This document shows positions 54,730 to 63,645 of a DNA stretch of 64,000 nucleotides, one piece after another. Origin of the DNA: Anaerolineaceae bacterium (GTDB taxonomy: Bacteria > Chloroflexota > Anaerolineae > Anaerolineales > Anaerolineaceae); NCBI GenBank assembly GCA_030653365.1, contig JAURZL010000014.1:124001-188000 (forward strand), in the 5' to 3' direction. The notes beneath the pieces are model-generated. The model was not told where the DNA came from, made no database searches, and saw only the letters and a program-made list of their open reading frames with translations. The first letter of the stretch is position 1. Every line of letters starts with the position of its first letter. Position numbers and translations under genes: made by a program.

Positions 54730-56277
54730 TTAGGGCAGAATCTCCACCACCACCCCATTTTCAGCCCAATTATACAGCGCCTCCCCGCTGGCCAGATCCA
54801 GAATGATGCAGCCATACGAAGCCCGCTGCCCGAGCACATTCGCCCACAGTCGCGCCCCACTCGAGAGCACCGGCAAGCCATGGATCCCGTTCATAAAGCC
54901 CGGCACTGCCTCGTAGATCCCCATGAAATGCGGCATCCACAAATCCCAGTTGGAAGCATAGGCGTTGATCTCGTGCGTCTGAATCTGGAAGACACCCGGC
55001 AGCGTCGGGGAATTGGACATCCCGGTGCTGATCACATGCTCGGATTTCAACGCAAGGTTCTCATACACCCACATGTGCTGCTCCGTGATGCTGATCACGA
55101 TGCGCTTGCCGAACACCGGCGGATATGGCAGCATCTCGTTTTTGGAGGGGATCGTCAAAACCTGCCCGGCGGAGACATTATAGATGCTCGTACCAGGGTT
55201 GGCTTCCTGAATCTTCCAGTATGGCATCCCGACCTGGAAGCCGATCCTGACCAGATTGTCCCCATAGTTGACGGTATATTGCGTGGCTTTGTGCCGCAGG
55301 AAGATGGTATAGACCCCGCCACTCGTCCAGACGTCATCCAGCTGCTCCACCGGATCCTTGAAATCAATCTCGCGGTTACCGATCGTGCTTTCCCATTCCG
55401 CCAGATACTGCTCGAATTGCGCTGTGTCCACCGTAATATACGGCTCGCCATAGGGATCATCCAGATGCACCCAGCCCGCCACCAGTTCCTGCGGCAGTGT
55501 CCAGGTCAGCAGTTCGTCCGTGATGGCATCCCAGGCGCGCAGTTGAATCGGCCGTTCGTAATGCACCGCGATGCGTTCCAGCTCGGAGGAGAGATCCGCC
55601 ACCGCCGGGGGAATCGCCACCATCGGTAATTGCAAATACCCCGACTGTAACACCGCCTGTGGATCAGCCTTGATCATTGCGATCGCCGCCTCCACGTCCA
55701 GCCCCCAGCCGTCCACCCCCGCCTGCGCGTACCAGTGCCCCTGTGCATCTTGTGCCAACGTGGCATCCTGCGCCGGGATATTCATGCGCGTGGATAAATC
55801 AAGTAGCACCTCGCGGGCGTAGTCTTCATTAAAAGTCACCACCGGCGCAATCGCGACCTGCTTTGTGGTTGCCAGCTGCAGGATCTCCCCGACCCCGCCC
55901 GTATTGCGACCGACATCGAAAGCACGCTCGGCGGTCTGCACGGGATCAATCCACAACCCGATATTGGGCGGCGTGACTGTCCATTTGTATTGTTCATTCA
56001 AAACCACAAAATGGGTGGTGTTGTTCCAGTAATTGTCGATATAGGTGGAAGCCTCCGCCAATGGCAAATTACTCAGCTCCACCGGGCCGACCGCCACACC
56101 CGGCAGGATCATCTGCGTCTGCCGTACGTACAGGGCACTGCCCGCCACCGCCGCCATCGGCACCAGCAGCGCCAGCACAACCAGCACCAGCAGAATGATG
56201 CCCAGAATTTTTCCGAAATTAGATTTTGATTTAGTCCTACCCTGCAACTGCCCAGGGATTGTCACAACTCGCTGCAT
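54730..56277 (-). CDS. L,D-transpeptidase-like protein with PG-binding and LysM domains
   Basis: The 515-residue protein has one membrane helix (about 24-50), a PG_binding_4-like region (VAVGPVELSNLPLAEAS), a LysM domain near 355-400, and a C-terminal YkuD domain (KRIVISITEQHMWVYEN). The YkuD motif reads IHGLPVLSSGA...RASYGCIIL, with SYGC in place of the usual SHGC: the catalytic Cys near residue 487 is kept but the preceding His is Tyr. It probably acts on or crosslinks cell-wall peptides outside the membrane; activity is uncertain because of the changed motif. Confidence 0.82.
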   Translation of the reverse strand: MQRVVTIPGQLQGRTKSKSNFGKILGIILLVLVVLALLVPMAAVAGSALYVRQTQMILPGVAVGPVELSNLPLAEASTYIDNYWNNTTHFVVLNEQYKWTVTPPNIGLWIDPVQTAERAFDVGRNTGGVGEILQLATTKQVAIAPVVTFNEDYAREVLLDLSTRMNIPAQDATLAQDAQGHWYAQAGVDGWGLDVEAAIAMIKADPQAVLQSGYLQLPMVAIPPAVADLSSELERIAVHYERPIQLRAWDAITDELLTWTLPQELVAGWVHLDDPYGEPYITVDTAQFEQYLAEWESTIGNREIDFKDPVEQLDDVWTSGGVYTIFLRHKATQYTVNYGDNLVRIGFQVGMPYWKIQEANPGTSIYNVSAGQVLTIPSKNEMLPYPPVFGKRIVISITEQHMWVYENLALKSEHVISTGMSNSPTLPGVFQIQTHEINAYASNWDLWMPHFMGIYEAVPGFMNGIHGLPVLSSGARLWANVLGQRASYGCIILDLASGEALYNWAENGVVVEILP

Positions 56278-56387
56278 AATTCACCGTCTCATCAGTATAC
56301 AATAAACTTCCATCGGTGCAATTCCCGCGCCAATGTTTAGTTATGACGACAACCCGCTTCATTGAGTTCCCGCCTTGCTATCCGTAC

Positions 56388-56489
56388 GGGTAAAGCATTT
56401 GATTGTAAAATTCTCGAGAAATTCGAAATAAAGGAATACTTAAAATTGTTGTACTATTTAGAATTTCACGATTATCAAATGCTTTACCC
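56388..56489. repeat. REPIN-like palindrome A
   Basis: A 102-bp unit that begins GGGTAAAGCATTTGAT and ends ATCAAATGCTTTACCC, with a ~70-bp AT-rich partly palindromic core. It adjoins the RAYT stop codon. Confidence 0.75.
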
Positions 56490-57095
56490 CTACCATCTCC
56501 GTGGATTTTCCCGGATGTACCCAACGATCCTGTCATAATCCTCTTCATCTCGGATGACATGCTCGTAGTAGTTCCGGTGCCAGATAGTAGATCCAGGTGT
56601 TTCCAGTAGTCTGTTGATCTTGCGGGAGGTGATCGACTTGAAGTTCTGGACAATCGCCGGTATCGAGCCGGGCTGACTACCAGCCCTGGCAGCACGTATG
56701 GGTAAAGCATTTGATTGCAAAATTTTCGAGAAATTTAGATTAATCGAGGAACTTGAAATTATTGTACTATTTTGAATTTCTCGATGGTCAAATGCTTTAC
56801 CCTTACCATTCCCTCCACCCTCCCCCTCGGTAATCACCAGAATCCCATGCAGATGGTTAGGCATGATCACGAACTCATCCAGTACGACATTCGCGAAGTG
56901 GTCAGGGATTTTCAGCCACTGCTCCTGGGCGATCTCCCCCACAGGTGAAAGATGCACAACCCCATCAACAACTCTCCCAAACAAGTGTTCCATTTTGTGG
57001 GCATTAATGGTCAAGAAGTAAGCACCTGGTTGAGTGTAATCGTACCCTGACAGGCGGAGAGAGTGGCGGTTATGAATGGCGGGATTGTATGACAT
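56490..57095 (-). CDS. REP-associated tyrosine transposase (RAYT, Y1_Tnp)
   Basis: The 201-residue protein has the HUH nuclease motif in VIMPNHLHGIL near 79-84, the N-terminal RLSGYDYTQPGAYFLTINAHKM, and the catalytic Tyr region WHRNYYEHVIRDEEDY near 170-180. A 103-bp REPIN-like palindrome (B) is inserted in frame between these halves, adding about 45 residues (from GKGKAFDH on) that no other RAYT has. The C-terminus ends early at ENPRRW with palindrome A. RAYTs recognise REP hairpins. Activity may be impaired by the insert. Confidence 0.85.
   Translation of the reverse strand: MSYNPAIHNRHSLRLSGYDYTQPGAYFLTINAHKMEHLFGRVVDGVVHLSPVGEIAQEQWLKIPDHFANVVLDEFVIMPNHLHGILVITEGEGGGNGKGKAFDHREIQNSTIISSSSINLNFSKILQSNALPIRAARAGSQPGSIPAIVQNFKSITSRKINRLLETPGSTIWHRNYYEHVIRDEEDYDRIVGYIRENPRRW
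56700..56802. repeat. REPIN-like palindrome B, inside the RAYT gene
   Basis: Starts GGGTAAAGCATTTGAT and ends TCAAATGCTTTACCC. It is similar to palindrome A in its core (AATTTTCGAGAAATT-like). It keeps the reading frame of the transposase open. Confidence 0.8.
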
Positions 57096-57185
57096 GCGTC
57101 GGGTGGAAAATGGACAAGACTTTCATTAGCAGGAAATTCGGATTTAAGTAATTATGGTCAAAAGCACTGCTTTTGTAAACCGTTT

Positions 57186-57975
57186 GGGTAAAGCATTTGA
57201 TCCAGTCTCACTTCCAGCTGTATGGGTAAAGCATTTGATGTCTTGCATAATCAAAAAAATTCCAAAACGCAAAATTATTCTACTGATCAAAAACAATCTA
57301 CAAATTACGGATCAAATGCTTTACCCTTACCCAGACCTACCTCTCCCTCCGTGGTCACCAGCATGACATTCTCTTTGCTCAAGTACTTCGTGCTACAAGC
57401 CAGTCTGGTCTCCCGTCCCTGACTCCCTACCAGCCCTTCCAGCCGTAAGAGTATAGCATTTGATCCTGTTTTATCGGAAAAACTCCAAAACACAAAAATT
57501 ATTCCACTGATCAATACCAATCTACAAATTACGGATCAAATGCTTTACCCTTACCTGTGCGTACCTCCCCCTCCGTCATCACCAGCACGACGTTATCTTT
57601 GCTCGAGCACTTTCTGCTTCAAGACAGGCCAGTCTCTCGTCTCCTGTCCCCGGACTCCCTGCCAGCTCTGCCCGTGCGCATGGGTAAAGCATTTGATCCT
57701 GCTTTATCGGAAAAATTCCAAAACGTAAAATTATTCTACTGATCAAAATCAATCTACAAATTACGGAACAAATGCTTTACCCTTACCCGGACTCACCTCC
57801 CCCTCCGTGATCACCAGTACGACATTCTCTTCGCTCGGGTACTTCTTGCTTCAAGACGGGCTAGTCTCTCGTCTCCCGTCCCCGGACTCCCTGCCAGACC
57901 CCAGGTAAAGCATCCGTGCCTCGCAGGGGTATCAACTTTCAGCTTTCAACTTTAACATATCCCAATGCTTTACCC
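57186..57975. repeat. Tandem array of REPIN-like units with RAYT fragments
   Basis: After a single half-site (57186-57203) follow four units at 57224, 57449, 57682 and 57901, i.e. periods of about 225, 233 and 219 bp. Each holds a REPIN-like palindrome and a spacer whose word CCTCCCCCTCCGTGATCACC, read on the minus strand, encodes VITEGE, part of the RAYT. The last unit is degenerate. Confidence 0.75.
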
Positions 57976-58610
57976 TTACCCGGACTCACCTCCCCCTCCG
58001 TGATCACCAGGATGACGTTCTCTTAGCTCCTATTGCTTCGCCCCTACAACATGACACCTAACTATTTTGGGTACAGTTTTGACAATTATCTTTATTTACG
58101 CCTGTGGTTTTGAATGTGGATTGTGAATCCACCATACGCAGATCTAGGGGAAGCAGACAGAGGAAGGGAAAGTAGGCAGTCATAAGTTGAAAGTAATAAC
58201 CGAAGAATAGGAAGAGAAGGATTAATTGACTGGTGCTTCAGCGACGCACACTTCACTAAGGTTGGATCACAATTCGCTGAAACGTCCAGAACATGCTTGA
58301 CTACAAGCCATCCCTTAAAAATAATATGAAAACAAATGTCTAGTTTTGAAAAATTTCCGCAACACGTTGTTTTTTTCAAATAATTCTGCTTTATAATTAT
58401 AAAATCGCTAATTATTTGAAATCATGATTATCCCTTATCCTCACGCCTGGATTTGAAAAGCACTATATAAATTCAATTTTTTTTATTTATTAGCAAAAGT
58501 CTAATTAAGCGACTCAACCAAAATCTTAATTAAAAATTTTCTTGCCAATACAAAAAAAATTATGCGATATCTATTACTTTATCGGAGGATTTAATAAACT
58601 AGAGATTATT
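57976..58610. other. 635-bp gap, end of array and AT-rich flank
   Basis: The first ~50 bases are a further decayed spacer copy. From about 58330 on the sequence is very AT-rich, marking the border of the neighbouring cluster. No gene was supported; an open frame at 58092-58379 (minus) lacks family resemblance. Confidence 0.45.
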
Positions 58611-59261
58611 ATGAATAATAGTAATAACCAGGAAGGTAATTATATAATCCTCGAAGGAAATAGCGGAGTAGGAAAAGATACTCAAGCTTATTTGTTACAA
58701 AAATGGTTAACAGATAACGAAATAAACGCAATTATTGTAAATGAACCAACCAGATTTTATGCTTTGTGTATGAAATATTTAAAGAGAATTCACATTGATT
58801 TAGATGAAAAAAATAAATTATTAAAAATAGTTCTAATTTTCATTGATAGGTTTTTTTTAATAAATTTTAAAGTAAAACCGTTAATCAGAAAAGGTATTAC
58901 TATAATTTCTGTTCGGAGTTTTATTAGCATGATGGTATATCAATTTGACACTTTTACGTCACGTGCAAGGGTCTACAAATTCCACTTCTTTCTTCCCAAA
59001 CCAATTTTAATAATAATATATGATGTAGATCCATTAATAAGCTTAAAAAGAGTAGAAAAGAGGGGAACCAGCAATAAATATCATGACAAATTAGAATCTT
59101 TGAGAAAACATAGACCATTATATATTGAGATAAGTAAGGATTTTTGTAATAAATTTGCTGTTGAAGTGATTGATGCTAGTGAACCTTTAGAAGCAGTTCA
59201 TAGAAAAACAATAAATATTTTACAACCTAGGTTAAAAATTGATGATGTTTTGAATTTTTAA
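58611..59261 (+). CDS. Thymidylate-kinase-like P-loop protein
   Basis: The 216-residue protein has a Walker A loop GNSGVGKDTQ and the order of motifs of dTMP kinases: GNYIILEG at the start, then VNEPTRF, RSFISMMVYQ (in place of the DRYxxSxxAYQ motif), and a lid-like RVEKRGTSNKYHDKLESLRKHRPLY. It is strongly diverged and AT-rich, unlike housekeeping Tmk. The ATG at 58611 is the best start, though the GGAGG site lies 18 bases upstream. It converges on the HD gene with a 4-bp overlap, so it is a member of the same cluster. Confidence 0.7.
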   Translation: MNNSNNQEGNYIILEGNSGVGKDTQAYLLQKWLTDNEINAIIVNEPTRFYALCMKYLKRIHIDLDEKNKLLKIVLIFIDRFFLINFKVKPLIRKGITIISVRSFISMMVYQFDTFTSRARVYKFHFFLPKPILIIIYDVDPLISLKRVEKRGTSNKYHDKLESLRKHRPLYIEISKDFCNKFAVEVIDASEPLEAVHRKTINILQPRLKIDDVLNF

Positions 59262-59854
59262 TTCGATAGGAAACTGTAAAATTCTTGCCAAGAGTTGAAT
59301 AAAGTCCTAAATTTAGGAAAATTATTACATAAAGGAATAATATAATCAACAGTTTGTTTATAATATGATTTTTGTCGATCATAAGATGGATCTATAGATA
59401 ATCTTTGAACATTGCTGTATCTATCTGCTAATTTAATTATTAAAACATTCGATGGAGCATTTTTTAGAGATTTTAAGTAATCAATTTTTAAGGTTTGTTT
59501 ATTCTGAGATTGAGTAACTTTAGGTTTCGTTAAAGTTTTAACAATATTAAATACTTCCTTTCCAAACAAATCAATTATTTCATTTTCTATTACAGAAGTA
59601 TCTTCTAAAATATCGTGTAATATACTAGCTGTCAAGATTGGTTTATCTTTTATACCCATTTCTAAAATTAAAATTTCTAAAACTTGAAGTAAATGTTTTA
59701 TGATGGGCTCTCCGTTTACTCTTTTCTGGTCACCATGATATTTTTCTGCAAATTGTATGGTATATTCAAGATGTTTTACTAAATCCATCTCGAAAATTTC
59801 ACATAAATCTTGCTTAGCATCATCCCAAGTTTCCCATTTAATAAAAAAGATCAT
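59258..59854 (-). CDS. HD-domain hydrolase (SpoT/Mesh1-like)
   Basis: The 198-residue protein has the HD pattern of (p)ppGpp hydrolases and their relatives: AEKYHGDQKRVNGEPIIKHLLQVLEI, ILHDILEDTSV (HD pair) and IIKLADRYSNVQRLS. It lacks the synthetase and regulatory domains of SpoT. Such proteins remove phosphates from nucleotides. An AAAGG site precedes the ATG. It follows the Nudix-membrane gene after 12 bases and so is the third gene of a minus-strand operon. Confidence 0.75.
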   Translation of the reverse strand: MIFFIKWETWDDAKQDLCEIFEMDLVKHLEYTIQFAEKYHGDQKRVNGEPIIKHLLQVLEILILEMGIKDKPILTASILHDILEDTSVIENEIIDLFGKEVFNIVKTLTKPKVTQSQNKQTLKIDYLKSLKNAPSNVLIIKLADRYSNVQRLSIDPSYDRQKSYYKQTVDYIIPLCNNFPKFRTLFNSWQEFYSFLSN

Positions 59855-59866
59855 AAATCAACCTTT

Positions 59867-61144
59867 CTATTTATTTTTGTTGTGTTTGTTTATTTGTTTG
59901 ATTAAAAAATATCCTATTGTCAAAATAGAGACTAGGAGGCTTATAATAATATCGGTTCTTTCTAATTTATCCCAGTGAAAAGGAAATATTAAGAATAACA
60001 ATACGATAAGAATAATAATTATGGAAATGATCCACCAAATCTTAAGGATTAATCGAAGAAATTTTTTTCCAATGAAAAAAATTTCTTTTACTCCATTATT
60101 GAAATAATATTGCATTTTTTTAACGTGATAATAAGTATCGTCATAATTTAGAAGATTAATATTTCCTACTGTAATGGGTATTGATGAAAGTTTATATGTA
60201 TTATCAATTTTCTCAAGCAATTCGTGGCGTGTCATAATTAGATTATCATTGTTTTCTGATCTTCGTTTCATGATTTCTTCTTTTGTAAACCATGCATATT
60301 TAAGATCTGAACGAAATTTTAACTCGCCTTTTATTTCTGTTACATAAAATAAATTGAATTCAAATCTTGTGAATAATCCTAATTTAATTTCTGGTTCAGA
60401 AAGGATAAAATCATTCACTCCTGATGACTTAAGTATAAAGGATCCAGATCGTGTCTCTAGGTCTTCATCCAATGCAATTTTCGCTGTTGTTTCATCATTC
60501 CAACCTTCTTGTTGATTTGACCCGATTAATGCGTATTTTCCCCACTCTGGCTTATAAACATGTAAATAAACTTCATCATATTCATTTCGTAATTTTTTAT
60601 TTTTATACCTTTTCCCTTTAATTAAAACAGAGATAACTCTAGATTTCAAATTTGGTTGCAATTGCCAATCATAAAATTGTTGAGAGAAAATATTTGATAA
60701 TAGTAAATGAGGATCAATTTTTTCATCCGAAATTTGGTCTTCAATGGTGCTTTGAAAAAATCTTATCGATGAATTTTGTTTAATAGGTGATATTTTACCG
60801 TTGGAATTTTTTAAATGGAAACTAATATTTTGTAATAAAGAACTGGAAGAATATGATGTTGCTGATATTTTTGTTAAACCAAGTTCTTCTCTGATTGATA
60901 TTATCCCTATCGAATTTAAGGTAATTAATAATGCTGATACGATATTTTCTAAATTAGAAAGATTAGGAAATAATGAATTAATCCGATTGACTATTTCATC
61001 AAAAGAAATCTCATGAATTATTTGTTGTTCTCTAATTTCTAATTGTCCTCTTATTTTTTTTTCAATTTTTCTTAATGACACCGTTGGTATCAGATCCAAA
61101 ATTGAATATATTATTACTTCATATTCTTCAATCTTTTTCTTCAT
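59867..61144 (-). CDS. Membrane protein with degenerate Nudix-like domain
   Basis: The 425-residue product has an N-terminal helical region (possibly winged helix, residues 1-90), a Nudix-like domain at about 180-300 and two C-terminal membrane helices (about 365-385 and 400-420). The Nudix box is eroded: the phrase TTAKIALDEDLE takes the place of the usual REUXEE. The tail KYAWFTKEEI is typical for Nudix domains. Catalysis is therefore doubtful; ligand binding is the alternative. Starts at ATG 61144, five bases after AGGGG, overlapping the kinase gene. Confidence 0.55.
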   Translation of the reverse strand: MKKKIEEYEVIIYSILDLIPTVSLRKIEKKIRGQLEIREQQIIHEISFDEIVNRINSLFPNLSNLENIVSALLITLNSIGIISIREELGLTKISATSYSSSSLLQNISFHLKNSNGKISPIKQNSSIRFFQSTIEDQISDEKIDPHLLLSNIFSQQFYDWQLQPNLKSRVISVLIKGKRYKNKKLRNEYDEVYLHVYKPEWGKYALIGSNQQEGWNDETTAKIALDEDLETRSGSFILKSSGVNDFILSEPEIKLGLFTRFEFNLFYVTEIKGELKFRSDLKYAWFTKEEIMKRRSENNDNLIMTRHELLEKIDNTYKLSSIPITVGNINLLNYDDTYYHVKKMQYYFNNGVKEIFFIGKKFLRLILKIWWIISIIIILIVLLFLIFPFHWDKLERTDIIISLLVSILTIGYFLIKQINKHNKNK

Positions 61145-61787
61145 CATTTCCCCTTAGTGATTCAATTTTATTTACAATTTTTTTTGCTATTTCATACTGG
61201 CTTAGGTTAGTAGTTTTTATTCTTTCAATTAAAGGGAATTTTATTCCATTATATTTATCATAAATAATTGAATAGGATTTTTGAAGATTATCCAAAGTGA
61301 TTAAGTTTGTTATTAAACCAGGACCTGCGCCTATTTGAAGAGCAATATCTCTTTTAATTGCAATTTCAGGTTCAATCTCAAAAAGAAACACAATATCGAC
61401 ATATTTCCCCCAATTAGCAAAGAGATTCATGTAATAAAAAATATCTTCTTTCTTTTTGTTTTGTGTAAAAGGGTGTATTTCATTTTGTGAGTCTAAAATA
61501 CCTTCTATTTCTAATAATAAAAGGAAACCTAAGGCGTCAAACAAACCCCTATCTTGAAAGATCATTGTTGACTTAATAAATTGATTTTTTCCTTCTATAA
61601 TATTGTTCAATGCATGATTAGCAAGCCAAAATGCCGTACTAACTCGGGATGTATTAGGAAATGGACAAAAACGCGCACCTTCCGTGTAAAGTTTTACATT
61701 ATTTCCTAGTCGAATGTAATAATCCTTAATAGTATCTAATGTTGTGGATTTACCGCTTCTTGGTGAGCCAGCAAATTCAATAATCAT
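61128..61787 (-). CDS. P-loop nucleoside/deoxynucleoside kinase-like protein
   Basis: The 219-residue protein starts with MIIEFAGSPRSGKSTTLD (Walker A GSPRSGKST) and has the DRG motif in FQDRGLFDALGFLLLL and an RDIALQIG-like lid, like small AAA/deoxynucleoside kinase-type proteins. A GGAG site lies five bases before the ATG. Its gene overlaps that of the Nudix-like membrane protein by 17 bases. The sequence is highly AT-rich. Phosphoryl transfer to a nucleotide or small molecule is inferred. Confidence 0.7.
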   Translation of the reverse strand: MIIEFAGSPRSGKSTTLDTIKDYYIRLGNNVKLYTEGARFCPFPNTSRVSTAFWLANHALNNIIEGKNQFIKSTMIFQDRGLFDALGFLLLLEIEGILDSQNEIHPFTQNKKKEDIFYYMNLFANWGKYVDIVFLFEIEPEIAIKRDIALQIGAGPGLITNLITLDNLQKSYSIIYDKYNGIKFPLIERIKTTNLSQYEIAKKIVNKIESLRGNDEEKD

Positions 61788-62121
61788 ATTTACTCCAAAT
61801 TATACGCTTGTGAAATTAATTATAAATTAGATCTAATAATGTACTGAATAAAGTTTATTTTAACTAAATAAATTATAGTGCGTTTTTGTAAAATAATTGG
61901 TTCAACAACCAAATGGTTATATTTTAATATACGTCGCATATAGGAAAGGATTTTCATCTGTACAATTCTTGAAATTACACCACTATTAGCGACGAATACA
62001 GCATATTTTCAGTGAACTTTATAAAAAAAATTTCAAATTTTAATTTTTATTGTAGTTTCATATCCCATTTATGCTACAATAATTCCATCACTCCTCACTC
62101 CAACCTCAAGGGGACACTCCA
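61788..62121. other. AT-rich divergent gap before hsdM
   Basis: 334 bp between the kinase-like gene (minus) and hsdM (plus). No gene or sure promoter pair was found. The ribosome-binding site AAGGGG stands nine bases before the hsdM start. Confidence 0.4.
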
Positions 62122-63645
62122 ATGCCAAACCATTCTCCCTCCCATCCGATCTCACAGGACGAGATTAACGCTATCCTTTGGAAAGCTTGCGATACCTTCC
62201 GTGGTACCGTTGACCCCTCCGAATACAAAAATTACATCCTGGTGATGCTCTTCCTCAAATACATCTCGGATGTCTGGCAGGATCATTATGATCAGGTCAA
62301 GCAGCAGTTCGGCGAGGACGAAGAGCGCATTATGCGCCGTATGGAACGCGAGCGCTTTGTTCTGCCCAAAGGAGCAGATTACTATTCGCTTTACGAACAG
62401 CGCAACGCCGACAACCTCGGTGAGCTGATCGATATCGCCCTGGCGAAGATCGAAGAAGCCAACATCACCAAGTTGCAGGGTGTCTTCCGCAATATCAGCT
62501 TCAACTCCGAATCCGCGCTCGGGCAGACCAAACAGCGCAATACCCGCCTGAAAAACTTACTAAGCGATTTCTCCGATCCTCGTCTGAATATGCGACCAAG
62601 CCGTATCAATGGACTGGATGTGATTGGCAACGCTTATGAATACCTGATCGGCAAATTTGCTGCTACCGCTGGCAAAAAAGCCGGAGAATTCTACACTCCA
62701 CCCCAAGTCTCACGCCTGCTGGCGAAACTGCTTGCCCCCCAGCCCGGCGAACGGATTTACGACCCTGCCTGTGGTTCTGGTTCGCTCTTGATCAAATGTG
62801 CCGAGGAGGTTAGCGATAAGAATTACGCCATATATGGGCAGGAGAACAACGGTGCCACCTGGGCATTGGCGATGATGAACATGTTCCTGCATGATATCAA
62901 CCAGCCCAAAATTGAGTGGGGCGACACCATCGACAACCCCATGCACGTGGAAGATAACCAGTTGATGCGTTTCAACGTGGTGACCGCCAATCCACCCTTC
63001 TCGTTGGATAAATGGGGTGCAGAGAACGCTGCCAACGACCCTTATAAACGCTTCTGGCGTGGGGTACCTCCCAAAAGCGTTGGGGACTACGCCTTCATTT
63101 CCCACATGATTGAAAGCACCTACCTCGAACCGTCACAGTATGGACGTGTCGGGGTCGTGGTACCACATGGTGTTCTCTTCCGGGGGGATGCGGAGGGAAA
63201 AATCCGTCAGAAGTTGATCGAAGAGAACCTGCTGGATGCTGTCATTGGCTTGCCCGCCAACCTCTTCTTCGGTACCGGCATCCCTGCAGCTATTTTGGTT
63301 TTTAAGCGCCAGCGAGGGGATCGAAAAGTGCTCTTTATCGACGCCAGCCGCGATTACCTACCCGGCACCAACCAGAACTACCTACGGCTTGAGGATCTCG
63401 AGAAGATTCTGTTTACCTATCAAGCACGCCAGACTGTCGATAAGTACGCCTATATGGCGGAGTTTGAAGAACTAGTCGAGAATGATTTCAATTTGAATAT
63501 TCCTAGATATGTGGATACTTTTGAACCTGAGCCCTTGGTGGATATGATCGAAATAAGTTTTGAGATAATAAAAATCAAGAGCGAATTACTTAATTTAGAA
63601 CAAAAAATGGAAAAATATTTTCTTGAGTTATTCAAAAATGAGTAA
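62122..63645 (+). CDS. hsdM: Type I restriction-modification methyltransferase subunit
   Basis: The 507-residue protein has the HsdM N-terminal domain (DEINAILWKACDTFRG...KNYILVMLFLKYISD), the SAM-binding motif DPACGSGSLL and the N6-adenine motif NPPF near 290, plus AGEFYTPPQVSRLLAKLL. It methylates adenine in the sites chosen by HsdS. The last ~55 codons (from about 63475) are clearly more AT-rich than the rest. Its stop overlaps the hsdS start by eight bases. hsdR is not in the window. Confidence 0.95.
   Translation: MPNHSPSHPISQDEINAILWKACDTFRGTVDPSEYKNYILVMLFLKYISDVWQDHYDQVKQQFGEDEERIMRRMERERFVLPKGADYYSLYEQRNADNLGELIDIALAKIEEANITKLQGVFRNISFNSESALGQTKQRNTRLKNLLSDFSDPRLNMRPSRINGLDVIGNAYEYLIGKFAATAGKKAGEFYTPPQVSRLLAKLLAPQPGERIYDPACGSGSLLIKCAEEVSDKNYAIYGQENNGATWALAMMNMFLHDINQPKIEWGDTIDNPMHVEDNQLMRFNVVTANPPFSLDKWGAENAANDPYKRFWRGVPPKSVGDYAFISHMIESTYLEPSQYGRVGVVVPHGVLFRGDAEGKIRQKLIEENLLDAVIGLPANLFFGTGIPAAILVFKRQRGDRKVLFIDASRDYLPGTNQNYLRLEDLEKILFTYQARQTVDKYAYMAEFEELVENDFNLNIPRYVDTFEPEPLVDMIEISFEIIKIKSELLNLEQKMEKYFLELFKNE

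Noticed and set aside
54349-55629. Long plus-strand open frame opposite the L,D-transpeptidase and phosphorylase-like genes
   Set aside because: It is antisense to two genes with clear family matches and has His/Arg-rich nonsense composition.
57154-57742. Short open frames inside the REPIN-like array
   Set aside because: They repeat with the array, lack starts and consist of palindrome translations; the tandem unit is too long and too palindromic for a CRISPR array and no cas genes are present.
58092-58379. 95-codon minus-strand open frame
   Set aside because: No ribosome-binding site, no family resemblance and mixed composition at the edge of the array.
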